Origin: Litchfieldella xinjiangensis
Lineage (GTDB): Bacteria > Pseudomonadota > Gammaproteobacteria > Pseudomonadales > Halomonadaceae
NCBI RefSeq assembly: GCF_000759345.1
Contig: NZ_JPZL01000002.1
Coordinates: 682,001 to 746,000 of the forward strand
DNA length: 64,000 bases
Direction of reading: 5' to 3'
Numbering within the stretch: position 1 is the first letter of the stretch; each line of letters opens with the position of its first letter. Positions 10,983 to 22,015 of this stretch are shown here, one piece after another. A program made the position numbers and the translations under genes. Under the pieces are notes generated by a model. That model was not told the origin of the DNA. It ran no database searches and worked only from the letters and a program-made list of their open reading frames with translations.

Positions 10983-11927
10983 ATGACACAACGATCCGAC
11001 ACCCCGCCAGCCACCCAGGCCCAACCCAATCTCCTGCCCCGTCACCTTGCCATCGCACTCCTGTTGGGTGTGGCCTGCATGTTCGCGGCTAATCATGTGG
11101 CAGCACGGCTAGCTTTCGATAACGGGACCGGCCTGCTGCTGGCAATCATGACCCGCTCCGGGCTGGCGCTGGTTATTCTGGGCGTGCTGCTCACGCTCAA
11201 ACGGCAAGCCATTCGGCTCCCAGCAGGTACCTGGCCCTGGCAACTGGGGGTCGGTTTGCTGATCACCCTTCAAAGCCTGTTTCTTTATTCCGCAGTGGCG
11301 CGCTTGCCGGTGGCGGTCGCGTTGCTGCTGATGAATACGTTTCCGATCATCCTTGCCCTGTTGACCTGGGCATTGGGAGGCTCGCGGCCCACGCTTCGCG
11401 CCACGCTGATCATGACCGTGATCATGGTAGGGCTGGTCGTGGTGCTGGATGTGCCGACCTGGCTGGCCAATCCCCAGGAGATGGGCGATCAATGGGCCTT
11501 GGGTGTGGCGTGCGGGCTGGGTGCGGCCACGGTATTTTCGGGGGCATTGTGGATCACCAACCATCGCCTGTCAGGCGTAGGCAATTCGCTGCGAACCTTC
11601 CTGACAATGGGCGTCGTATTCGTCAGCATGATTCTGGCGGGGGCGGCAGGGCTTGTGCCGGGAGGGCTGGCATTGCCAAGCAATGCCAGCGGTTGGAGTG
11701 GCCTGGTGGCGCTTGCCACGCTCTATGGGATCGGCTTCTCGGTATTGTTCATCTCGGTGCCGCGACTGGACATGGCCCGCAACGCACCGGTCATGAACCT
11801 CGAGCCCGTAGCCTCGCTGCTGCTTGGATATCTGGTGCTGGGGCAGATGCTAGGCCCCGTTCAGCTGCTTGGCGGTGCTATCGTGCTTGGCGGCATCGTA
11901 TGGCTCAGCGTATCGCGACAGACCTGA
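10983..11927 (+). CDS. EamA/DMT-family transporter
   Basis: A second DMT exporter of 314 residues with ten predicted helices in two EamA halves. It has a hydrophilic, Pro- and Gln-rich N-terminus before the first helix. The C-terminal half shows NAPVMNLEPVASLLLGYLVLGQ, the motif class found in RhaT/YedA-type exporters. It shares little direct sequence with the preceding gene, so the pair is not a recent duplication. No strong ribosome-binding site is visible before the ATG (CAGCCTC). The substrate is unknown. Confidence 0.85.
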   Translation: MTQRSDTPPATQAQPNLLPRHLAIALLLGVACMFAANHVAARLAFDNGTGLLLAIMTRSGLALVILGVLLTLKRQAIRLPAGTWPWQLGVGLLITLQSLFLYSAVARLPVAVALLLMNTFPIILALLTWALGGSRPTLRATLIMTVIMVGLVVVLDVPTWLANPQEMGDQWALGVACGLGAATVFSGALWITNHRLSGVGNSLRTFLTMGVVFVSMILAGAAGLVPGGLALPSNASGWSGLVALATLYGIGFSVLFISVPRLDMARNAPVMNLEPVASLLLGYLVLGQMLGPVQLLGGAIVLGGIVWLSVSRQT

Positions 11928-12000
11928 ACGTCCACAACCGCTCGGTAGCGCAAGATCGCCGCCTTAGGGCTCGAAGCTAAGTACTTACGGGCTAAGGTGC

Positions 12001-12369
12001 TTACGGGCCATGGTACCGGTCATTGAAGCCGACGTGCTCGCCATTCTTGAGTACATCGTCGATGCTGACACCGTCATCGTCGTTGCCGACCATTTCATCA
12101 CTGGCGTCCATGTAGGTCAGGATGCCGTGGGTATAACCCAAGGGGCGCAGCATGTCCTTCACCTCCTCGACGGAATGCAGATGCACTGCACTGCCATCGT
12201 CATTGACCAGCTGGTAGGAGGTGTCCGGTGTATGCAGATAGACCAGATAGACGCTGGCACGGCTAGAGGTCATCTCGACATCCGGTCTGGGCTCATGGCG
12301 CGCCAACTCCCGCGCCTGGTCGACTGTCGCATTCTCGAGTCTGTCCGTCCTTGGTAGGCTCTCTTCCAT
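12001..12369 (-). CDS. small acidic conserved protein (DUF6482-like)
   Basis: A 122-residue soluble, acidic protein. The second half contains VYLVYLHTPDTSYQLV and a YMDASDEMVG segment that resembles the S/A-YDEMIG tail of DUF6482 proteins of marine gammaproteobacteria. That assignment is from memory of the family and is tentative. The start at 12369 has a GAGG motif nine to ten bases upstream. The longer frame from 12489 overlaps the thiC terminator hairpin and is unlikely. No catalytic motif is seen. It lies downstream of thiC on the same strand, but the hairpin at 12476-12501 separates them. Confidence 0.7.
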   Translation of the reverse strand: MEESLPRTDRLENATVDQARELARHEPRPDVEMTSSRASVYLVYLHTPDTSYQLVNDDGSAVHLHSVEEVKDMLRPLGYTHGILTYMDASDEMVGNDDDGVSIDDVLKNGEHVGFNDRYHGP

Positions 12370-12475
12370 TTCAACGCACCTCTTCCTTGTGTGTGCTACT
12401 ACCTTAGTTGGCCAGGCCATGGTCGCAAGCGACTGCATCGCCTCTTCAGTATCGTTACGTGAGCGGATGAAACGG

Positions 12476-12501
12476 CAGGGCCCCGCCATTGCGGGCCCCT
12501 G
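12476..12501 (-). terminator. probable thiC terminator hairpin
   Basis: An 11-bp stem with one mismatch and a 4-base loop, 45 bp past the thiC stop. On the minus strand it is followed by CCGTTTCAT, a weak T tract. It is GC-rich and likely to end thiC transcription at least partly. Confidence 0.6.
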
Positions 12502-12545
12502 AGCGTCGTACGAAGCATGCGGCGCTTTTGTTCAAAGTGCCTCGT

Positions 12546-15414
<2,869 letters not shown>

Positions 15415-15433
15415 TATGTTAGACGATTCGAAC

Positions 15434-15469
15434 ATGCTGAAACTCGGCCAGGGCAACTATGCTGAAACT
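15434..15469. repeat. 11-bp direct repeat in the divergent promoter region
   Basis: ATGCTGAAACT occurs at 15434-15444 and again at 15459-15469, a 25-bp period. Two copies on the same face of the helix could be regulator half-sites for the minus-strand gene. Function unknown. Confidence 0.4.
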
Positions 15470-15528
15470 ACGCAGCGTATAAAGAGCGGAGATCTGAAGA
15501 TCGCCGTGCCTTGAAACGATGCATGGTC

Positions 15529-15554
15529 TACTCTAGGTAAGAGTATTGTATAAG
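15529..15554 (+). promoter_or_regulatory. MerR-like dyad and possible promoter of the pterin-like cluster
   Basis: TACTCT and AGAGTA flank AGGTA as a 6-bp inverted repeat (15529-15545). It is followed by TATAAG (15549-15554) preceded by TG, a good extended -10. A TGGTCT hexamer at 15524-15529 would be a poor -35 at 19-bp spacing, the layout typical of MerR-family activated promoters. This is inference from geometry only. Confidence 0.4.
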
Positions 15555-15602
15555 TTTTCAGGCGTCACGTGATGGGCGCCATCTGGGCACAAGGAAGGTG
15601 AA

Positions 15603-16580
15603 ATGACCCCCACGCTTGCCAAGGCTTTCTGGGTCCAGTCTCCCGGGCGAGGTGTCCTTAAAGAGGAGACGTTGCCGGTGCTCGGTGACGATGAGGTACA
15701 GGTTGCGACCGACTATAGTGCCGTCAGTCGGGGCACCGAGTCGCTGGTATTCGAGGGACGCGTGCCCGAAAGCGAGCACCAGCGCATGCGCGCGCCGTTC
15801 CAGTCCGGTGACTTTCCGGCACCGGTAAAGTATGGCTATGCCAGTGTCGGGCGTGTCGAGCGCGGTCCTGCGTCTCTCCGAGATCGCCATGTCTTTTGTC
15901 TCTACCCCCATCAGGACCGCTACGTTGTCCCGGCCAATGCCGTGCTCCCGCTCCCCGACGGGCTTCCCCCCGAACGGGCCGTGCTGGCCGCCAATATGGA
16001 AACGGCCCTCAATGCGACATGGGATGCGGCCCCCGCCGTCGGCGATCGTATCGTGGTGATCGGCGCGGGCGTTGTCGGTGCACTGGTGGCTTACCTGTGC
16101 GCTCGAATACCCGGTACCCGGGTGAGCCTAATCGATGTCGTACCGCAGCGTGCCTCGCTTGCCGAGGCACTCGGGGTCGCGTTCGCCACGCCCGATCAGG
16201 CCCCAGCCGATAACGACCTCGTCGTTCATGCCAGCGGCAACCCCGAGGGGCTCACGCAAGCGCTTCGCCTGGCGGGTACCGAGGCCACCGTACTCGAGAT
16301 GAGTTGGTACGGTCATCAGTCCGTCAGTGTGCCGCTCGGTGAAGCCTTTCATTCCCGTCGCCTGACCCTGCGCTCCAGTCAGGTGGGCGGCATCGCCCCG
16401 GGGCGTCAACCGCGCTGGGATCACGGTCGACGACTGGCGCTGGCGCTGGATCTACTCGCCGATCCTCGTCTCGATGCCCTGTTCAATGGCGAAAGCGATT
16501 TTCTCGACCTGCCGGAGACGATGCCGCGACTCGTCGCCGCGTCAGGTGATGTCCTTTGTCATCGGCTTCGCTATCGCTAG
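15603..16580 (+). CDS. BchC-like MDR-family dehydrogenase without catalytic zinc cysteine
   Basis: A 325-residue medium-chain dehydrogenase/reductase. The N-terminal GroES-like half has [14 protein letters not shown] where classical alcohol dehydrogenases have the zinc-ligand GxCGTD, and there is no four-cysteine structural zinc lobe. This SRGTE signature is typical of the subfamily that includes bacteriochlorophyllide dehydrogenase BchC. The Rossmann half has [14 protein letters not shown] for NAD(P) binding. The start follows AAGGAAGGTG. It is the first plus-strand gene of the cluster, 22 bp ahead of the PTPS homologue. There is no bacteriochlorophyll pathway nearby, so the substrate is likely different and unknown. 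Confidence 0.85.
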   Translation: MTPTLAKAFWVQSPGRGVLKEETLPVLGDDEVQVATDYSAVSRGTESLVFEGRVPESEHQRMRAPFQSGDFPAPVKYGYASVGRVERGPASLRDRHVFCLYPHQDRYVVPANAVLPLPDGLPPERAVLAANMETALNATWDAAPAVGDRIVVIGAGVVGALVAYLCARIPGTRVSLIDVVPQRASLAEALGVAFATPDQAPADNDLVVHASGNPEGLTQALRLAGTEATVLEMSWYGHQSVSVPLGEAFHSRRLTLRSSQVGGIAPGRQPRWDHGRRLALALDLLADPRLDALFNGESDFLDLPETMPRLVAASGDVLCHRLRYR

Positions 16581-16602
16581 CCGACCGTAACGGAGTTTTC
16601 TG

Positions 16603-17001
16603 ATGTTCAGTCTCAACGTTCGCGATCACTTCATGATCGCCCATAGTTTCAGCAGCGAGGTGTTCGGGCCCGCCCAGCGCTGTCATGGTGCCACCTACGT
16701 CGTCGACGTGACGTTCAAGCGTCCCGAGCTGGATCACGACGACCTAGTCGTGGACATCGGCCTGGCCGGTAGCGTGCTTCACGAGATATTGGCCGAATTC
16801 AACCTGACCAATCTCGACGAATTCGAGGAGTTTCGTGGGCGCAATACCACGACCGAGTTCATGGCCCACGTGATCTTCGAGCGCCTTGCCAAGGCGGTCA
16901 ACGGCGGGCGTCTCGGCGAGGCCGCGAAGGGACTCACGGCAATGACCGTGACCTTGCATGAGTCACACGTGGCCTGGGCCAGTTACGAGGGGGCGTTGTG
17001 A
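16603..17001 (+). CDS. divergent 6-pyruvoyltetrahydropterin synthase/QueD homologue
   Basis: A 132-residue T-fold protein of the PTPS/6-carboxytetrahydropterin synthase family. The first zinc histidine is present (H14 in IAHSF), but the usual HGH pair reads C27-H28-G-A30, so one ligand is lost. The LDH catalytic dyad region reads FNLTNLDE with no histidine. Glutamates matching the pterin-anchoring positions (E85 in NTTTE, E120 in LHESHV) remain. It is therefore not a standard QueD, although it keeps the pterin-binding framework. The ribosome-binding site is CGGAG. It overlaps the following glycosyltransferase by a GTGA junction, which couples them. The substrate is unknown; a GTP-derived pterin or pyrimidine is plausible. 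Confidence 0.85.
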   Translation: MFSLNVRDHFMIAHSFSSEVFGPAQRCHGATYVVDVTFKRPELDHDDLVVDIGLAGSVLHEILAEFNLTNLDEFEEFRGRNTTTEFMAHVIFERLAKAVNGGRLGEAAKGLTAMTVTLHESHVAWASYEGAL

Positions 17002-18095
17002 GTGAGTCTCTTACCTTGATCGTGGCCGGTGACCCCGCGCAGCTCACCGGAGGCTACGTTTACGACGCCCGTATCGCCGAGGCGCTCCAGGCCCAGGGCG
17101 TTCCGGTCGAGGTGATCGGACTCGAGGGTCGTTTTCCCGAACCCGACAGCGTTGCCGCCGACGCGCTTGAGCAGGCCCTGGCCAGCCAGGCCGAAGGAAC
17201 GCGGGTGGTGATCGACGGGCTGGCCATGTGCGGCCTGCCTGACGTCGTGGCGGCCCACGGCAAACGTCTCGATCTGACGGCATTGGTGCATCATCCGCTC
17301 GCCGACGAGACCGGATTGAACGACGCCGAGCGCACGCGCTTCGCCATCAGCGAGACGCGTGCGCTGGCCGCGGTAGGGCGAGTGATCGCCACCAGTACCT
17401 TCACCGCCCGCCGTCTGGCGGATTTCGACGTACCCGCAGAGAAGGTGGCGGTCGTCGAGCCGGGGGTCGCATCGGCACCGCTGGCTGCCACCTCCAACGA
17501 TGACGGCGATGCCTCACGCACCCAGCGCCTGCTGTGTGTGGCGACCCTGACCCCGCGCAAGGGGCATGACCTGCTAGTCGAGGCGTTGGCGCCGCTAGCC
17601 GATCGTGACTGGCAATGCGATTTCATTGGCGGACTGGATCGCGACCCGGCCCATCTGGCGCGCGTGAAGGCGCTGATCGAGACGCATGGTCTGGACGAGC
17701 GCATCCATTTGCTCGGTGAGCGCCCCCATGACGCGCTGGACGCCGCCTATCACCATGCCGATCTGTTCGTGCTGCCCTCGCATTACGAGGGCTATGGCAT
17801 GGTCGTGGTCGAGGCCTTGGCCCATGGGCTACCGGTCATTACCACCACCGGCGGTGCCCTGGCACACACCTTGCCCGAGGCGGCCGGCGTCAAAGTGCCG
17901 CCAGGCGAGGTTGCCGCCTTGAGCGATGCGCTGCGTCGCTGGTTCGATGAGCCCGAGCTTCGTCAGGATCTGCGTCGTGGCGCCCGTGAGGCCCGTGGAC
18001 GCCAGTACAGCTGGGCCGAAGCGGGCGAGACATTCATGGCGGCGCTATGCCGTCCTGCCGTGGGCTCGAACGGCGCAGCGCGGGAGGCGCCGTGA
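16998..18095 (+). CDS. glycosyltransferase family 4 (GT-B)
   Basis: A 365-residue GT-B glycosyltransferase. The N-terminal half opens with a glycine-rich [10 protein letters not shown] loop. The C-terminal half has [13 protein letters not shown] and the donor-binding [17 protein letters not shown] with the E-x7-E motif of GT4. It starts with GTG in a 4-bp overlap with the PTPS homologue and ends in a 4-bp overlap with the methyltransferase, so all are made together. The sugar and acceptor are not known. The location suggests glycosylation of the cluster's small-molecule product. Confidence 0.88.
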   Translation: MSESLTLIVAGDPAQLTGGYVYDARIAEALQAQGVPVEVIGLEGRFPEPDSVAADALEQALASQAEGTRVVIDGLAMCGLPDVVAAHGKRLDLTALVHHPLADETGLNDAERTRFAISETRALAAVGRVIATSTFTARRLADFDVPAEKVAVVEPGVASAPLAATSNDDGDASRTQRLLCVATLTPRKGHDLLVEALAPLADRDWQCDFIGGLDRDPAHLARVKALIETHGLDERIHLLGERPHDALDAAYHHADLFVLPSHYEGYGMVVVEALAHGLPVITTTGGALAHTLPEAAGVKVPPGEVAALSDALRRWFDEPELRQDLRRGAREARGRQYSWAEAGETFMAALCRPAVGSNGAAREAP

Positions 18096-18967
18096 GCCTG
18101 CCGGTAGAGGCGAGTCGTTTTGCCGCCGATTGGCTGGCGCTGCGCGAGCCGGCCGATGCCCAGGCGCGATCGACGCGTCTGACGGAGCAGGCGGCAGCGT
18201 GGCTAGAGCGCGTCGATGATCGGGTTATCGTCGACCTGGGCAGCGGTGCCGGCAGCAATCCGCGCTATCTCGCCCCCCGCCTGCCCGGTCCGCAGCATTG
18301 GCGACTCGTCGATCACGATCCCGCCCTGCTGGCACTTGCCGTTGAACGTCTCCAGGCATTGACGTCGTCGGAAGGGACCCCCGTCGAGATATTCACCTGG
18401 CCACATGATCTCGATCGTCTCGAGGCCGACTGGTGGGAGGGTGCGCATCTGGTGACCGCCTCGGCGTTGTTCGATCTGGTCTCGCGTGAATGGCTGGAGC
18501 GTCTCGTCGATGAATGTGCCGGGCGTGGCATCGCCTTGTTGGCCACACTCAGTGTCACCGGGCATTGGCATTTCATCGACCGGGACGGTCGACCGGCCGA
18601 TACCGAGGAGGATGCGTCGGTGGCCGAGCTGCTGCGGGTACACCAGCGGCGCGACAAAGGGCTGGGCGTTGCCCTGGGCGGGGAAGCCCCGGATGAAATC
18701 GAGCGGCTGTTCACGCTGTACGGTTATCGGGTGGAACGGGACGCCAGCCCATGGCAACTGACCGCAGGCACATCGCATGGCCTGTCCCTCGGCAGCGCCT
18801 TGATCGATGGTTGGTTCGATGCGGCATGCGAGCTGGCCCCCCAAGCCAGCGAGGCTCTTGGTGCCTGGCATGCCCAGCGCCGCTCGGCGCTGGCTAGTGG
18901 AGCGTTGGGTCTATGGGTCGAGCATTGCGACCTGTTTGCCAGTCCCGCGCAGGGGAATGCCGAGTGA
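18092..18967 (+). CDS. class I SAM-dependent methyltransferase
   Basis: A 291-residue enzyme with the SAM-binding motif I VDLGSGAGSNPRYLA near residue 52, then an acidic LVDHDP loop and a WWEGAHLVTASALFDLVS stretch in the motif IV position. GTG 18092 is the chosen start: it overlaps the preceding stop as GTGA and has GGGAGG upstream. The next gene again begins with GTG inside this gene's stop region. The methyl acceptor is unknown; it probably acts on the product handled by the neighbouring glycosyltransferase and PTPS homologue. Confidence 0.85.
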   Translation: MSLPVEASRFAADWLALREPADAQARSTRLTEQAAAWLERVDDRVIVDLGSGAGSNPRYLAPRLPGPQHWRLVDHDPALLALAVERLQALTSSEGTPVEIFTWPHDLDRLEADWWEGAHLVTASALFDLVSREWLERLVDECAGRGIALLATLSVTGHWHFIDRDGRPADTEEDASVAELLRVHQRRDKGLGVALGGEAPDEIERLFTLYGYRVERDASPWQLTAGTSHGLSLGSALIDGWFDAACELAPQASEALGAWHAQRRSALASGALGLWVEHCDLFASPAQGNAE

Positions 18968-20883
18968 GGGGGGCCGCGCGCCGCGTGGTGCGTCCACTGG
19001 TCAGCCTGGCGCTCTTGCTAGGCCTGATCCTGTGGCTCGACCTCACTGAAATCATGGCCGAGGTACAGCGCTTGTCACCGGGCTGGGCGATGTTGGGATT
19101 GGCCTTGACCCTGCCGCAGGTGGCCGTATCGGCGTGGCGCTGGCGCATGACCGCCGGTTGGCTGGGGGTACCGATCGCCTGGCGAACCGCCTTCAGCGAT
19201 TATTATCTGTCGACCTTTCTCAATCAGGTGCTGCCCGGCGGGATGATGGGCGATGCCACACGGGCCTGGCGGCATGCCCAATCCAGTGGCACACGGGGTG
19301 CGGCCTGGCGTGCCGTAATCATTGAACGTGCCTCCGGCCAAGTGGTCGTCATTGGCCTGACCCTTGGAATGCTAGTGCTCTCGCCGCTGTGGCATGCCTC
19401 GGTGGGCCGTGCCGTACACGGCTTGTCGGCGCACTTGCCAATGGGCGGTGTGGGCCTGATGGCCATGGCCTTGGGCGGCCTGGCAATCGGGGGCGTGGTC
19501 TATCGATGGCTCATGCATTCGCCTCCCCGCTGGAGCGCGATACTGCTCGAGGGATTGGGCCGGGATATCCACCGGGCACTGTTCAGCGCCCGTGCCTGGC
19601 CTCGTCAACTGTTCAGTTCGTTGCTGGTAGTGGCCAGCTACGGCGCGGTGTTCGTATGCGCCGCCCGCGCCATCGGGGTCGAACTCCCGGTGACAACGCT
19701 GATGGCGCTATTGCCCCCGGTGCTACTGTCGATGTTGATTCCGCTCACGGTAGCCGGTTGGGGCATGCGAGAGGGCGCCGCCGCCCTGGCATGGGCTGCC
19801 GTAGGGCTATCCGGCGCGCAGGGCGTGGCCGTTGCCGTCAGTTATGGGCTGTTGATTCTCGTCGCCAGCCTGCCAGGGGCGCTAAGCCTATGGTACCGGC
19901 CGGGACGCAGGCGCTCACCGCCGTCAGGCGCGTCGGGCGACAGTAAAGTCGAGATCGGCGATCGTGTCGTCTCCGCAGCGGAACCATCGAGTCACCGGGC
20001 GCAGGGCTTCGTCGAGCGTGACGATGGGGGGCATCAACAGCCCCGCACGCCCCGACCCGATCAGCAGCGGCGCGATCAGCAAATGCAGCCGATGCAGCGC
20101 CCCGGCTTCCAGGAAGCGCGACACCGTGGTACCCCCGCCCTCGATCAGGAGGCGCGTGTGGCCCAGCCCGGCCAGGTAGTCGATGACGGCGTGTGGCGAG
20201 ACCCTCCCGTCCTGAGAGTCAACCACGGCGCGAATGACGTGGTCGCCGACCGGCCCCTGGGGCACGGCATGCGCCCCGACCAGATGAAGGGTCGGCGCAT
20301 CGGGCACTTGAAACACATGCCGTTCGGCCGGTACGCGCCCACGCGGATCGAGCACCACACGGACCGGGTTGTCGCCCGGCACATGCCGCACATTGAGCTG
20401 GGGGTCGTCCTCACACACCGTCCCGGCCCCGACCAGCACTGCGTCGACCAGGCCCCGCAATCGATGCAGGTGCGTTCGGCTGTCGATGCCATTGATGTAA
20501 TGAGAGTGCCCGCTCTGGGTGGCAATTCGCCCATCCAGGCTCTGGCCGAGCTGGGCAATGGCCAGGGGGCCCTCCTGAGCGGCGAGCGGCAACAGGCAGT
20601 CGAGGATATCGCGGGCCGCATCGGGCACTGGCACCTGGGCTTGCCATTGGCCGCCGCGCTCAACGGTCACGACCGTGCCAGGCAGGTCGAGCGTCAGGCG
20701 CTGCGGCATCGCTCCGGCATGGTCGCGCACCTGGCGCACCGCGTTCCAGGCCGCCAGGCACCACGCTTGGATGTCGCTACACGCGACGATGTCGGAAGTC
20801 GGGGACATGCCATCTCCAGGTCGGTATCGAGTCATCATCTTGCTAAGTCCCCTCGTGCAGTACAACCTTTCGTCCAGCGTTAA
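18964..20883 (+). CDS. UPF0104/LPG-synthase-type membrane protein, frame runs on through antisense of RibD-like gene
   Basis: The first 318 residues form a polytopic protein of the lysylphosphatidylglycerol synthase transmembrane (UPF0104, PF03706) family, with FLNQVLPGGMMGDATR, the family's conserved loop, and about eight helices. Relatives end near here and are proposed flippases or synthase membrane domains. In this sequence no stop occurs. The frame continues for another 321 codons, exactly antisense to the RibD-like gene, and stops at 20883 just before ribA. The tail is His-, Gln- and Arg-rich and looks non-coding. Either a stop has been lost, the sequence has an indel near 19900-19945 (a TAA lies one frame over at 19944), or a fusion tail is really made. 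The start GTG overlaps the methyltransferase stop. Confidence 0.7.
   Translation: MRGAARRVVRPLVSLALLLGLILWLDLTEIMAEVQRLSPGWAMLGLALTLPQVAVSAWRWRMTAGWLGVPIAWRTAFSDYYLSTFLNQVLPGGMMGDATRAWRHAQSSGTRGAAWRAVIIERASGQVVVIGLTLGMLVLSPLWHASVGRAVHGLSAHLPMGGVGLMAMALGGLAIGGVVYRWLMHSPPRWSAILLEGLGRDIHRALFSARAWPRQLFSSLLVVASYGAVFVCAARAIGVELPVTTLMALLPPVLLSMLIPLTVAGWGMREGAAALAWAAVGLSGAQGVAVAVSYGLLILVASLPGALSLWYRPGRRRSPPSGASGDSKVEIGDRVVSAAEPSSHRAQGFVERDDGGHQQPRTPRPDQQRRDQQMQPMQRPGFQEARHRGTPALDQEARVAQPGQVVDDGVWRDPPVLRVNHGANDVVADRPLGHGMRPDQMKGRRIGHLKHMPFGRYAPTRIEHHTDRVVARHMPHIELGVVLTHRPGPDQHCVDQAPQSMQVRSAVDAIDVMRVPALGGNSPIQALAELGNGQGALLSGERQQAVEDIAGRIGHWHLGLPLAAALNGHDRARQVERQALRHRSGMVAHLAHRVPGRQAPRLDVATRDDVGSRGHAISRSVSSHHLAKSPRAVQPFVQR
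19924..20808 (-). CDS. RibD C-terminal-type pyrimidine/pterin reductase
   Basis: A 294-residue protein of the RibD_C/dihydrofolate-reductase-like family. After an uncharacterised N-terminal segment of about 80 residues, the reductase domain shows LGQSLDGRIAT, HRLRGLVDAVLVGAGTV and a C-terminal LLIEGGGTTVSRFL, matching the NADPH- and substrate-binding motifs of riboflavin-pathway reductases. The zinc-deaminase half of bifunctional RibD (HAE, PCxxxG) is absent. The start ATG has CTGGAG six bases upstream. It lies between and opposite to the membrane protein and ribA, so it needs its own promoter in the ribA upstream region. It is probably a cluster-specific paralogue and not the housekeeping ribD. 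Confidence 0.85.
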   Translation of the reverse strand: MSPTSDIVACSDIQAWCLAAWNAVRQVRDHAGAMPQRLTLDLPGTVVTVERGGQWQAQVPVPDAARDILDCLLPLAAQEGPLAIAQLGQSLDGRIATQSGHSHYINGIDSRTHLHRLRGLVDAVLVGAGTVCEDDPQLNVRHVPGDNPVRVVLDPRGRVPAERHVFQVPDAPTLHLVGAHAVPQGPVGDHVIRAVVDSQDGRVSPHAVIDYLAGLGHTRLLIEGGGTTVSRFLEAGALHRLHLLIAPLLIGSGRAGLLMPPIVTLDEALRPVTRWFRCGDDTIADLDFTVARRA

Positions 20884-20893
20884 GGAGAACGCC

Positions 20894-22015
20894 ATGCATC
20901 AGGTCGAACGCGCCATTTTCGATTTACGTCGTGGCCTGCCTATCGTCTTGAATGACGGGCCCGCCCAGGTTCTGGTGCAGCCCGTCGAGGGTATCGACGA
21001 CTCGACGCTCGAGCGTCTGCTCGACAAGGCGGGGCAGGCGCCAGCGTTGGTCGTGAGCAGGCATCGTCTGGCATTGCTAGGCGGTTCGGTCGACGCCGAG
21101 GCGGCCCGGCTGCCGCTCAGCGACACAATGCCGCTCGACGTTCGCGCGCTGAATGCGCTGGCCTTCGGTGACGATCCTCAACGGGATAGGCGCTTCGGTG
21201 CTCCGCAACCGGCCGGGCTGGCCGACCGGGCCGCGTTGGCTCTGATGCGCCGAGCCCTGCTGATTCCCGCGGCGATCACGGCACGTGTGAGCGACGCGGC
21301 CCGCCCGCGCATTCGCCAGCTGATCGAGGAGGGCACGCTGCTGTCGGTGGCGGCGGACAAGGCAGTGGGTTGCTTCGAGGCGTCGGCAGGCCTGCTCAAG
21401 CGTGTCAGCGAAGCTCAGGTGCCCCTGGCCGAGGCCCAGGACAGCCGGTTCATTCTGTTTCGCGAACCCGACGGGCTGCGCGAACATGTCGCGGTCGTCA
21501 TCGGCGATATCGATGCCTGGCGAGACGCGGTACCGCTGCGCCTGCATTCGGCCTGCTTGACCGGTGACCTGTTCGGCAGCCTGCGCTGCGATTGCGGTGA
21601 ACAGTTGCGCAACGCGGTGGCCGATATCGCGGAAATGGGGGGCGGCGTGCTGCTCTACCTGGCCCAGGAGGGCCGAGGCATCGGCCTGGCCAACAAGCTG
21701 CGTGCCTATGCCCTGCAGGACACCGGCCTGGATACCGTCGACGCCGACAAGACGCTGGGCTTCGGCGACGACGAACGCCATTATCGGGCGGCCGTGGATA
21801 TGCTGGCGGCGCTGGGTATCGAGCGCGTCCAGTTATTGACCAACAACCCCTTGAAGCTACAGGCCTTGAGAGATGGCGGTATCGAGGTCGCCGACCGCCA
21901 GGCGCTCTATGGCCGTCTTACCGATCATAACCTGCGCTATCTGAGCGCCAAGTCCAAACGGGCTGGACATTGGCTCGACGATGTATTGGACGGTCACTCG
22001 TCGGGCCGTGCCTGA
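20894..22015 (+). CDS. ribA: GTP cyclohydrolase II with long N-terminal domain
   Basis: The C-terminal domain (about residues 175-370) is GTP cyclohydrolase II, which opens GTP to a 2,5-diaminopyrimidinone with loss of formate. The zinc ligands C221, C232 and C234 (HSACLTGDLFGSLRCDCG), the catalytic YLAQEGRGIGL and LTNNPLKL are intact. The first 170 residues resemble a degenerate RibB-like domain (ERAIFDLRRGLPIVLND) but lack the DxEDREN catalytic acid cluster, so DHBP synthase activity is unlikely. This long form is known from alphaproteobacteria and some gammaproteobacteria. The start has AAGGAG at ideal spacing. Its 3' end overlaps the convergent creatininase gene by 22 bp. It is likely a pathway-specific RibA and not the housekeeping copy. 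Confidence 0.88.
   Translation: MHQVERAIFDLRRGLPIVLNDGPAQVLVQPVEGIDDSTLERLLDKAGQAPALVVSRHRLALLGGSVDAEAARLPLSDTMPLDVRALNALAFGDDPQRDRRFGAPQPAGLADRAALALMRRALLIPAAITARVSDAARPRIRQLIEEGTLLSVAADKAVGCFEASAGLLKRVSEAQVPLAEAQDSRFILFREPDGLREHVAVVIGDIDAWRDAVPLRLHSACLTGDLFGSLRCDCGEQLRNAVADIAEMGGGVLLYLAQEGRGIGLANKLRAYALQDTGLDTVDADKTLGFGDDERHYRAAVDMLAALGIERVQLLTNNPLKLQALRDGGIEVADRQALYGRLTDHNLRYLSAKSKRAGHWLDDVLDGHSSGRA

Noticed and set aside
12370-12489. Extension of the small DUF6482-like gene to 162 codons
   Set aside because: It would run over the thiC terminator hairpin and abandon the good ribosome-binding site at 12369.
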